Assembly: GCA_016858145.1 (NCBI GenBank)
Contig: JAEHOE010000104.1
Coordinates: 186,001 to 250,000, forward strand
Length of the DNA stretch: 64,000 bases
Source: Edaphochlamys debaryana
Taxonomy: Eukaryota; Chlorophyta; Chlorophyceae; Chlamydomonadales
Direction: 5' to 3'
Under the pieces are notes generated by a model. That model was given only the letters and a program-made list of their open reading frames with translations, searched no databases and was not told where the DNA came from. Shown here piece after piece: positions 11,001 through 23,000 of this stretch. Position numbers and translations under genes: made by a program. Numbering within the stretch: position 1 is the stretch's first letter; each line of letters opens with the position of its first letter.

Positions 11001-14000
11001 CCGCCCGCACAGACTTCGGCCTGTACCACGGCTGGAGTAGTACCGGTGCGTGGGATGGATGTGCCTTGTTTCATCTACCTGCTGTATGTGTGTATATCAA
11101 CACGAGCACAAGGCGGGCGAGCTGGTGGCTGCAGCTGAGGCTGCAGATAAACCTGCTGCACACGCACATGCACAAGATGAAGGCCGCAGTAGTGCTAGGC
11201 CAGCTGGCAAGGGACGGAACACGCGCCGGGTTATTAATAGTACTGAGTCACCGTCCATTGATGATACATCACTTGTCCTCCCTCAATCTAAACATACTCA
11301 ATCTAGCTTTCACCTGCCAAACCTCCCTTCTGGCTTACCCAACTCCTGCCTGCCCGACCACAGGAGCTGAGTACGGTGACGAGTCCACCTCGGTACGTAC
11401 GTACGGTCTTTGGGGTCACAAAGAATGCAGCCGCGCAGGCGGGGAAGCATGTGCTTGGTATTATTGGTGACGAAGTCTACGTACCCTGTGTCCTGCTGCA
11501 GATGGGCCGGGGCGACAACTGCCCTTCCGCACCAGAGCTTTGGCGGCTGGGCTGGGCGACACCTATCGACACGCTCAGCTCGGCTAACTTCCCAGAGAAC
11601 CGGTACAGAAAATACCTACTTCCTTACACGTGGGTAACCTTGAAAGGATCTGCTGGTGCCCGTGCCATGCTTGCATACCTGCTTCTCGCTCCGGTCGCGC
11701 TCGATCTTTTGCCGGACATCACCCAGCCATGCAAACCCTTGCGCTTAACCCCATGCAGATACGCGGGACCATCCGGCGCCTACCTGAAGATCTTGGCTGA
11801 CTGGGTTCAGTACGACAAGTGAGAGCGTGGGGCGTTAGCATGAAGAAAGTTGTAGAATTTGTATGGGGTTCGCAGATAGATCAGCAGCCGGGTTCACTAC
11901 ATACCCTCATTCTGCAGGAATGTGTACCTGGCATTGCGCGGAAGGGGCGGGGGCGACTGGAGCATTCAAGACGGGTTCGTCAACAGAATCTCGGTGCATG
12001 TGGGTAAGTACATTGGAGCAGTATATTTTTGCAGTGACGATTGGACGGCTGCATGTGCAGCACGTGGTCATCAGACTTGCCAAGCCTCAATCTGCTCATG
12101 TGATGACACGCGCGGTGGTACGCACGCATGCATGCGCGCGCTGCAGGCAATGCTACTGTGGACAACAATTTCGATGATTACGATGATCCTCGTTACACAA
12201 TCCTGGGCACAATTGGCTCCAATGGCTTCTACGACATGACTGCTCGCCGGCTCGCCATCAAGACCCAAGGTACGTACGTAGATACATAGATGGCGGCGCT
12301 CAGCCAGCTGCATGTAGCTCTTATCTGCGGGTTGATAACTATATACCCATATACCGGGCTTAGACCAATCCCACACGCCTCCTGACGACCCGGCTAACCC
12401 GGCATGACTGTCATGGTTGTGCGGCGCGGGATACGTGCATGCAGCGCTTTCCGGTGGCAAGATGGAGGTGTGGGTCTGCCGCTACAGCTCCTCGGCCTCC
12501 CAATGCGTCTCGCCCAACCAAGGCACCGTGTAAGCTATGATTACTATGATGTGGGGTGCACGCGCCGCGGGAGTAGTTTGTGTGTCCGTCTGCCGATGAC
12601 TACAACTAAGCACGGACTCTGGCCATATGCGCAGGTGCAATCCGTACTCGGGCTACTCCGTGCAAGCGGACGTGGACCACGTGAGGCTTGCACCAACGCA
12701 TATCGGCGATGGGGTTTCGATAAATGCATCCGTTGTTCTAACAGTAGAATCCATCCGTCCTGCTGCTTGCCCTCAGGCCGGCGATGACATCGCAGTTACG
12801 GGCAACGCAACAAATGCGCTTGCCGCCTGTAACGCTGACCCGTCCTGCAAGGGGTTCAGCTTGCCCAATGGCGTCACGAAGAAGGCTGTGTCTCCTGTCG
12901 TCGCCAGTGCCGGCAGGTGCCTGTATATCAAGATCGAGACCATGTAAGTGGGGCGCGCGTCACTGGCCCAAGGACGACCCGCATGCACCCTCTAATAACT
13001 CTGCTGAACCCCTCGCGCCTTCCCCTCCCTGACAGTTGTGCGGCCTTCTCCGGTTACACAGTGCAGATCAACATGGACCACGTAAGCCTTCAAGCGCGCG
13101 TGCTGAATTACCAAGGGAGAACTTCTAGTAGTTCCTTGCAAACTGTGTGCGCGTTATATGATGCCTGTGTGAATTCACGCCAGTCTTGGGTCACCATACC
13201 TTATCACAGCCTCATGCTAACACCCCCATTTTTTTAACGTCCCTTACGCAGACGGGCGATGACCTTCAGCAGACAACCTCAGTCACTGTCGCGGCGACGG
13301 CATGCACTGCCAATGCAGCCTGCCGCGGCTTCAACTCAAATGGCGTGTTGAAGACGACCGTTTCACCCGCTAGCGCCACCTATGGCACGTGCCTGTGAGT
13401 GCTCAAGACCGATCCAATAGCAGGCGCGCAAAGTGCTCGTTGTTAGGGTAAAATTGTTGAGGTCATCCGCTACATACTCGGGCGGCGCGGGGGGGGGGCG
13501 GGGAGGTAATCCACAATCCATCAACCGCCGCACACCCCCCGCCCCCCATCGGCCGCCCGTCTGGACTCCACAGGTACACCAAGGTGCCCGCTGCGTAAGT
13601 ACTTGGCTGGGGTGCGCACACAAACAAGGTCTTGGTTACTTAATTGCTTGAGTCGGTTGATATGCTAGCATCCCACGCTTATTCATCCTGCAAACTCCCT
13701 TTACTTTAATCCCCAGGTGCAAGGACTTTCCTGGGTATACCAAGCAGGCTGATGTGGACCACGTGAGATTTGGTGTTTTGCTAGCTAGCAGCAGTGGTGC
13801 GATGCTGCTCGCCCTCAAACTAACTCCCCGGACTCTCTCCCACCCCTATGAACCTTCCGCTGTCCTCTTACCACAGACTGGCGACAACATCGTGTGGAAG
13901 TTTACGCTGTCGGACGCCTTCGAAGTCTGCAACCTTGACCCTACTTGCCGCGGCTTCAACTCTCTGGGCTACGTCAAGTCAGATGCGATCGCTAACACCG

Positions 14001-17000
14001 CCTCTAGCGGCATGTGCCTGTGAGTAGTGCACGCAGTCTAGCGCCCTAAGCTGCGCTGCTGTCATCACCTGCCGCCGCTGCTGGTTTTGGCGTCCGCCGC
14101 CCTAGCCATGCATCTGGATGGACCGTGAAAGCCTGCATCATCTGCCATGAGCGAGTGTCATCAGCTCACCAACAACGCCCAACCTGTGCGCCATCTCCGT
14201 CCCCTGCCGCCACAGGTACACCAAGCTGACCAACACGGTTCTGGACCAGGCCTGGTGCGGCTCCGTTCAGGAGAAGTTCAGCCTCCTCCCCAGGTTCAGC
14301 TGGGGCAACACACCGTCAGCGTACCAGGACCTTTGGTCGCAGGCCGGCTGCGAGCCGGAAAAGATCTGCAGGTGAGCTTACTTCTGGATCGGCCTACAAG
14401 CGACGGCGGTGCAGTCGCTTCCTGCCCTGGCGCAAGTTCCTTAGAACTGAAGGCCGCCGAGGGGGAGTGCTGCTTGGGATGGACGGGATGTGTGCTACAG
14501 CCCGAGATGTAGTTCCAAGAAGGCTTGGATGAACTTGGCGCCGCCTGTGCTGAGGCGTTTGTTTGCCGGGCTATTCAGCGTGTTTTACATACTGGGACCG
14601 GGTCACCCGCCCTTGCTCACCGGAGGATTATGAAAAGCTAATGCCAACCCGCCGCCGGCCTCGCGTCGCCCGCAGATACTGGTACTCTACCCGGGGCGCG
14701 ATTGTTTGTGGCTTCAACCTGCCGGCCACCCTGCGGCCATCGTGGAGGGCGCTCAACTGCGATCGGATCTTGTGAGAGACGGGGCGGCGGACGGATTGGG
14801 GTTGGGGGCCTGTTAGCTATCTAGCCTGTGTACCTATACATTCCTTCGCAACTGCGCATGCGAGCGGAGCTGACGCTTAGCTTGGTGGCAATCTGCCCCG
14901 TGCATGTGCCCTGCTGCAGGAACCTCACTCAAGATCCCAATTTCACGCAATGCCCGTCAATCGTTGGCTACAACATTAAAGGCAATTCTGACTTTGTGAG
15001 TTGAGGGCTTATGCATGTTAGTTGCCGCTGGCCGGCGGGCGGAGGCAGAACGGGGTGTGCAGAATTACGTCACGCCCTTGGGGGCTGCACATGTGTTCGG
15101 GGAATCGAGCTTTTGGTTGGAAGGGTGGCTGGGCAGGTGGTCAAACTGCATGTAGCAGCTGGTAGATAGATAGGCGCTCGCACGCCCGCCCACTTTGTGC
15201 ACGCACCAAGCAATGGTGGGTATTCAACTAATCAAACGCACTCGCGCTCTTACTTGCAGGTCGGCAATGACATTGGCCGGAAAGACTCTCTCGAGGAAGC
15301 GCTCAAGGCCTGCAATGAGGACCTGACTTGCAAGGGGTGGGTAGGGCGGGCTCGTTCATGTCGGGCAAGCGCAAGAGTGCTGCCCGGCGGCGCGTACCCA
15401 GCCGCTGCTCCTGAATGAAATGTCTGGGCATCCCCAATCCAAAGTGCTTGCTGCTGAACTCACCTCTTAATGTATGGCCCAGGTTCAACTCGGACGGCTA
15501 CTACAAGACGGTCGTGTTTCCCCGCGTATCAGCTCCATGCGTTTGCGTGTAAGTGTGCAGCAGGGTTAGCAATCAAGCAATCTTGTGACACCCATCAACC
15601 CTACCTATCAACGGGCGTCGTGCTCAACCTCGACGACGCAGGTACACCAAAGTTAACCCCGTCACAGTTCTGGACCAGGACGACTGTGGCGCCGTGCAGG
15701 AGAAGTTTGGTATCATCCCTCGCACCACCTGGGGCGAAGCTACGCCGGCGTACCAGGACCTCTGGAAGGCGAGCGCCTGCGAGCCAGAGAAGATCTGCAG
15801 GTGGGAGCGTGCCTGGCGTGGATGCGCACCTGTGGAAACATATAAGTGTGAAGGGGGCACCCGCACGCCACTGCTGCTTGGGGGTACGCTGCCGCCTTAC
15901 TTGCCCGGTGGGCCGTGTGGGGGCATGCCGTTATTATGGATGGACAGGATGCATGCTGATGGCTCCGGGCCCGCTTCTAATGCTTTGCAGGTACTGGTAT
16001 AAGCGCTGGGGTGTGAAGCCATGTGTTGATTATGGCAGCATGCCGGACAACCTGCAACCCGCGTGGCAAGCGCTCAACTGCGACTTTTACTGGTGAGAGC
16101 AAGCCAGAGGGCCCGACTGGAGCCAGGGCTATCTACTTGGGCTAGCTTGCTATTCATGACACCGATGTGCACGTGCTAGCGCTCATTAAACACTGTGCTC
16201 GCTCACGACCCAGAGGAAGCAGAAGCACGGCACACATGCAGTCCTGGTGCACGCAGCTATGGGGGGGTTCAATGTATGTTCCCTGCTCTCCAGGAATGAT
16301 TTCTGCCCGACGATCGACCTCTACACGGTGGCGGCAAATGTAGACCACGAATACGTGAGCTGGGAGGGATTCTAATATATCTATATAAATATGTTTTAAA
16401 TACCGGTAGCCGGCCATATCTGGCCGGCTTGCAAATTGTCTGTCAAGATTGGTGCGAAGTCTCCACCCGGAGACCTGCATGCCGCGCTGCCATCCTCTGC
16501 TCGCACCCATGCCCATTTTGCCCTCTTGTAGACCGGCGACAACCTGCCCATTAAGGCGCCCTCCGCTGTAGAAGCGGCCAGAGCCTGCACTGCTGACCTG
16601 ACGTGCAGGGGGTGGGTAGATGGGCAGGGGGACACGTTTTGCGCTGCTGGGCTGCCGGGCCGGGGTGCCAAGGTGGCTTGGCCCGCCTAATTTGCTTGCC
16701 AAGCCCGTTCCGCTCGTTCGGGTTCACCTACCGATTCCCGCATGCCAACCTCCCTCCCCCGCCCGTCCGCCGACGATGGCCAGGTTTAACTCGGATGGCT
16801 GGACCAAAAGGATCCTGACGCCCACGGCGCCCTCTAAGTGCAAGTGCCTGTGAGTGCATGTTCTGCGGGCGTTCAGTAGTCAGTGGCAGCGCAGGGATGG
16901 AAGCAAGGCGTTCATGATACTAAACACCGCTTTGCCCTATCTCTTCAAGGTACACAAAGATAAACTTTACTACAACTCTGGACTCCGATGGGTGTGGCTA

Positions 17001-20000
17001 CGTTCAGGAGCAATTCGGAATCATCCCGAAGTCCACCTGGGGCAACGCTACGCAAGCGTACCAGAGCCTCTGGACGGCCAACGCCTGCGAGCCGGAGAAG
17101 ATCTGCAGGTGTGTAGGAGCGCGTGTAGATGTGCCTCTTCTTAGACATACGCCAGTGCGGAGAGCTCCATCCGCAAGCCCGGCGTGTCCGCGTACGCTCC
17201 GAGCTCCGGAACCTAAGCTGAGCTAAGTCATAAATTGGGTTTACTAATACGTACGGGTGGCCGGCACAGCGTTAGGCGCAGCTGCGTTAGGCGTGACGCG
17301 GGCATTGACGTAAAACAGACGTGTACGGCCTTCCCAGGCAGGAGGGGTCTTCTTGGCTGAGGGGATGCGCCTGGCGGCGGAACGAGGCGCGGAGCGAGAT
17401 CTTTGCAAGCGGAGTTCGGGTTGTGCCGGGCTCATGCCAACCCACACCAGCCGCATCCCATGCACGCAGGTATTGGTACAAGCGCTGGGGCGTGCAGCCT
17501 TGTGGAGGGTTTGGAAGCATGCCGGCCAACCTGCAAGCCTCGTGGAACGCGCTCCAGTGTGCCCGGTACTGGTGAGACGAGAGAACGCCGGGGACGTGGC
17601 TGGTACACATATTGTTTCAGGAGGGCCTACCCTGGACGGGGTCGTCGCAGCAGTTCAACGCAGTCCGTCCTCTTGCCTGCTTGCTCACAGTTTTCCTGTG
17701 CGTGCGTGCCGTTCAGGACCCACTGCCCGGCCTTTAGCGGCTACTCGGTTGCAAACCATGCTGACCACGTGAGCTGGGATGAGCAATGATGCCATGTCCT
17801 CCGGGTACTGCTTCTGGATGGGCCTTGGGTGGCTGGCATGTGGCTAATAAATAATGGGGGAATAGCTTCAAGGTTGGCTGGCTGGCTGGCTGGCTGGCGT
17901 TATATACGTACCACGCTGCATGCATACCGGTACATGCATGCTCGCTTTACTCTCCACCTCGCACGTTTGCAGGTGAGCGATGACATTGGCAGAAGAAGCA
18001 CCCCTGCAGCTGCCGCTTCCGCCTGTGACATCGATGTCACGTGCAAGGGGTGCGTGGGTGGTGCGGGTTAAAAGGAGGTCCTTGAGCTGAGCGACGTGTA
18101 AGGCAGCGCTGGCCGGCAGCACATGCAGCTCATCTCGTATCTCGTTCGCTTGCTGTAGCGCATCGACGTAGCTAGCTTAACTTGCCGCCGGCGGTGCCCC
18201 CTTCATGGTGCAGGTTCAACTCCGACGGCTACTTCAAGACGGTCGTGGCGCCCGCGTCGTTTGCTCTTTGCAAGTGCCTGTGAGTGTAGGGGATGGAGCG
18301 CATGCAGCCCGTGCCAGCAGTGGAGTGAAGCCGGGTTGAGGCCTTTGCGTGCTTGCTAGGCGGGCGCACAGCTGCCGGTCACATAGCTACCTGGTTGCTT
18401 CAGAGCGAGGGACTCAGTCAATCCACTCGCTCTCAGCCCCAGTAGCCCCAGCCAATGAACGGGCGTCGCCCTCCACCTCCCGCATCCATCCGCAGGTACA
18501 CCAAGCAGAATGTCATCACTGTTCTGGATGATTACCGGTGTGGCATGGTCCAGGAGCAGTTTGGCATCCTCCCCAAGGTCAGCTGGGGCAACGCTACGGA
18601 CGCGACCCGACAGATTTGGACGTCGAGCTTCTGCGAGCCAGACAAGATCTGCAGGTAGGAGCGCGGCCGCCTTACTTGGGTGCCGCCCCCGCCCTTGACA
18701 CACGCACATGGGTGTTGGCTTGCTTGCCCAAGCACTGGGGCCTTCATGTGCGTGCGGCTGCGGGTGTGGCTGAGTTGGCTCGCTGCCGCGGGGGGACGGG
18801 CAGGTGGGGGTAGTGTCGTCGTCGTGATCCGGCACGGTTGCTGTGCTCCGGGACATCGCGTGCGTACACCTCTGGGATGCCAACATGTCTGTCCTTATAG
18901 CAACACCGGTAAGGTCAGGATAGGAATGACTCAAGGGGCCTGCCGCATGCCACCCCGCCCTGCCCCGTGTCGCTCGCAGGTACTGGTATTCACGCTGGGG
19001 TGTGCAGCCTTGTGTTGGTTACGGCAGCATGCCATCCAACCTATACCGCTCGTGGGACATCCTCAACTGCAACCGGTTCTGGTGAGGACTTCCCGAAGGG
19101 GTTGGTGACGTCGAGGGGGGATTCTTATAACTCAGGACGCGTTGATTCACCCTCATAATTGGCGTCTCAACAAACCAAAACTCCTTTTGCCACTCAGGAA
19201 CTACTGCTCGGACGTCAGTGGCTACTCGGTTGCAGGCAATGTTGACCACGTGAGCTGGGAGATGGCCCGAGGGGTGTGGCACCCATGCATACAGTCGCAC
19301 GCCTTCTGGCAAAAGCCACCCGTGCCAGGAGGTCCGGCATGGTGGACACACATATTTGTTCCTGCCGGCAGGGATTCGACCCTAGCAGTAGTAGTGCCGT
19401 GTCCTGCGTGCTTCAAGATTCTCCTAGGACTGCCGGTCCGTCCTAGTGGGGGTGCAGGGAGGTGCGGCAGAGCGCAGCTGGCTGGCGTCCGTCGTCCGCG
19501 GTAGTAAATTTGCCGTTTCCTGCTTCCAGTTGATCCTAGGACTACTGCTAGTGGGGGCGCAGGCCGGTGCGGCTGCCATTGTGTAGAGCGCAGCGGGCTG
19601 GCGTCCGTCCATCCTGCCGTACATACTTTGCTGTTGGGGGCGGGGCTATGGATGACCACGTCGCATGCATGGTGCGTGAAGCATGCCCACACTTCATAAC
19701 CTTGCAGGAGGGTGATGACATTCCTGGCTCACCAAGAAACGGCATCACGGCGACGGCTGACGCCTGCAATGCGGATCCGACGTGCAAGGGGTGGGTGGGT
19801 GGATAGATGGGGTCGGCGGCACGGCGGCACAGCCAAGCTAGCTAGCGGATCTTACCTTGTACCCACTCGACCGCTACTCAACCAGCCGCCGGTGACTCGC
19901 TCCTGACTGGCCACCCGAACCTGCCGCTGGTAACATGACCCCTTGGGCGCAGGTTCAACTCAGCCGGCTACTTCAAGACAGTGGTGGCGCCCACAGCGCC

Positions 20001-23000
20001 CGCCCAATGCATGTGCCTGTGAGTGGCGAGTGGATGCATGCGGGGGGTCAGAGCCCGTGCGTCCTCGCATGACAGCCGCACATGGAGCGCCCGGACCAGA
20101 ATGCAAAGGGTATCGAGCGATTTATTTCTACCTCAGTCCCAAAAACGCTCGTCGCCTCCTAGTGTCAAGGGGCTTGATACATGAGTGGCGTCCTTGCTCA
20201 ACCCTCACATCGCCCTCCACCTCCACGCATCCGAAGGTACACCAAGAAAAATTTCATCACGGTTTTGGACCAAGACGGATGTGGCTATGTACAGGAGAAG
20301 TTCGGTATTATCCCTTTCACCACCTGGGGCAACGCTACGGGCGCGACCCAGCAACTTTGGGCGGCGAGCGCCTGTGACCCGGAGAAGATCTGCAGGTGCG
20401 GGCTGATGATCGGATGCGGTGGAGACCTGGTCATGTGCTTTTAATTTGGCGGCCGGGCACTGGGTGGCCGCCTGGTGCAGCTCCAGGTTTGGGTAGGGTC
20501 TGCTAGGAATGCTAGGATGACTTTTGAGAATGAGTGCCGCGTCCCTCGCGTCCCTCGCGGTAGGGATTAATGCCATCCCAACCCCGTGCGTGCGTATCGC
20601 TCGCAGGTACTGGTACTCGCGCTGGGGCGTGTCACCTTGCGCGAGCTACGGCAGCATGCCGGACAACCTGCGGGGCGCGTGGGACCGGTTCAACTGCAAC
20701 CAGTACTGGTGAGGAATGTCCGGAGGGGATGGTGTGGCCGTGGCCGGGATGCCTATACACTGCCGCAGGGTGCCGCAGGGTGCCGCAGGGTGCCGAATGA
20801 AGGAGGGCGGGGGTGGCCAGGGCGCGCCGTCAATCCTAGATTGTCAAAATGGTTGCTGCGCCATGCAGGAACTTCTGCCCGTACTTCAGCGGCTACACGG
20901 TTCAAGGCAATGCTGACCACGTAAGACGCGAGGGGGCGCGTTGGATGCAGCTGGCAGGATGACCATTTCCTGCTTCCGCTTGGTGCTAGGCCTTGGGGTG
21001 TGCGGCTGTCTGTTCAGTGAGCGCACGGCTGGCGCTGACGTCCATGCACCCACCCTGTTTTTATGCTTTGCTACTGCTGGGGGCTACTGATGGTGATGCA
21101 GAATGTTGCATGGAGCATGACCACTCTCAAACCACTTGCAGGAGGGTGATGACATCCAAAGAAGAGGCACCACAGTGGACGCTGCCATCGCTTGCTCCGC
21201 GGACCTGACGTGCAAGGGGTGGGTGGGGTGGGTGATGAGCGAGGCCTGCAAGGAGGCACTGTCCAGCTAGCGACGGACGCGTGCCAAGTCTCCGGCTCAT
21301 GACATGGGCATCGTCGCATATGTCAGTACCACGTGCCCTGTTTTGACTGCCGTGCGCACCCTGCTCGCTGACCTGCCGCCGGTGACCCCTGAATATTGGC
21401 GCAGATTCAACTCGGACGGCTTCTACAAGACGGCCGTGGCGCCCGCAGGGTTCGCTCAGTGCAAGTGTTTGTAAGTGTAGTGGGAGAAAGCGCAGTGACA
21501 GCGGTGAAGTATTTACGTTGCTTGCATGACGGTGGCCGCTCTGCTGCCGGTCACGGGGTTGAGAGGAGAGGAACTCAAGCAATGGCAGCGTAGTCAGCGT
21601 CCTGACCCAATCCCTCCTCCCTCCACGAATCTATCCGTAGGTACACCAAGCAGAACGCGCTTCTGGACCAAGCCGGCTGTGGCTACGTCCAGGAGCAGTA
21701 CGGTATCATCCCTTTCAACACCTGGGGCACTGCAACACAAGCGTACCAGGACCTTTGGACGGCGAGCGCTTGTGAGCCTGAGAAGATCTGCAGGTGCGTG
21801 ATGTACTGTGATATAGAGCAGACGCTCAGGGGGGGGATGCCGGGGTGGGGGGCGTCTCGTCATCGTGTGATGGTTTGGATAATTGCTGAGTTCTGGGTGC
21901 ATCGTACAGCTTCGGGTTTGCAAAATGTCCGTCTATCCGCCCGTTAAATGCGTGGCTGCGTGCAGCAGCAGGTTTGCAAACCGAGGTTACTGCAAAGGGG
22001 CTGAGCAAATCATGACACCTTGCCGCACGCCACCTCGCACGCAGGTACTGGTACACGCGCTGGGGTGTGTCACCTTGTACGAGCTACGGCAGCATGCCGG
22101 ACAACCTGCGGGGCGCGTGGGACCGGCTCAACTGCAACCAGTACTGGTGAGGAATGTCCGGAGGGGATGGAAAGGATGGTGCGGCCGAGGGATGGTGTGG
22201 TGGCTGTCGAGGTGTCTTCCGTCTTCCTAGCGCACATGAATATCTTGGCAGGGCAGTCGATCGGGTCTGGAATGAAGATTGGGTGAAGCAGCCGGGGGAC
22301 AGACCGTGAGAGTGCCACGAACTAACACTGACCTTGATGAACTTTCACCGCATCCACCACGCAGGAACGATTACTGCCCGGCCTTCAGTGGCTACACGGC
22401 CGCAGGCAGTGTTGACCACGTGAGCTCGGATGGGGGTGGTCTCAAGGGTGCAGCAGGAGTGTATGTCGTCACGCCCGGTACTGCCATCCACGCTCGTGGA
22501 TGGGCCTTGGGGTGAAAGCCGGGAGGCATACAGCGAAGCGGGGGGCTGCAAGGCTGGATTGCGGCGTCCGCATTCCCACCTGCAAGCCTTTGCTGACTAC
22601 GCAGCACGAACGCACGCATGCTCGCTCGCTTAGCTCGCCACTTCGCACCTTTGCAGGAAGGCAATGATATCGACCCAAGAAGGGACAGTCCGGCTGCCGC
22701 CGCTGCCGCCTGCGATGCGGACCTGACGTGCAAGGGGTGGGTAGCTGGGCGGGTTATGAGGTGCCGGGCGGCGCTGCCCGGCAGCGCATGCAGTCCCTCT
22801 CGTGTCTACACCCAATGCATGCCTTGCTTATTAGTGTGCTTGCCTTACGCACCGAGACAGCTAGCTAAGTTGCCTGTGCCGCTCAATGGCGTACGCAGGT
22901 TCAACTCCGACGGCTGGACTAAGACGGTCGTGGCGCCTACAGCTCGCTCCAGCCCTTTGTGCAAGTGCCTGTGAGTCACGCAAGATGCAAGATGGATCCT

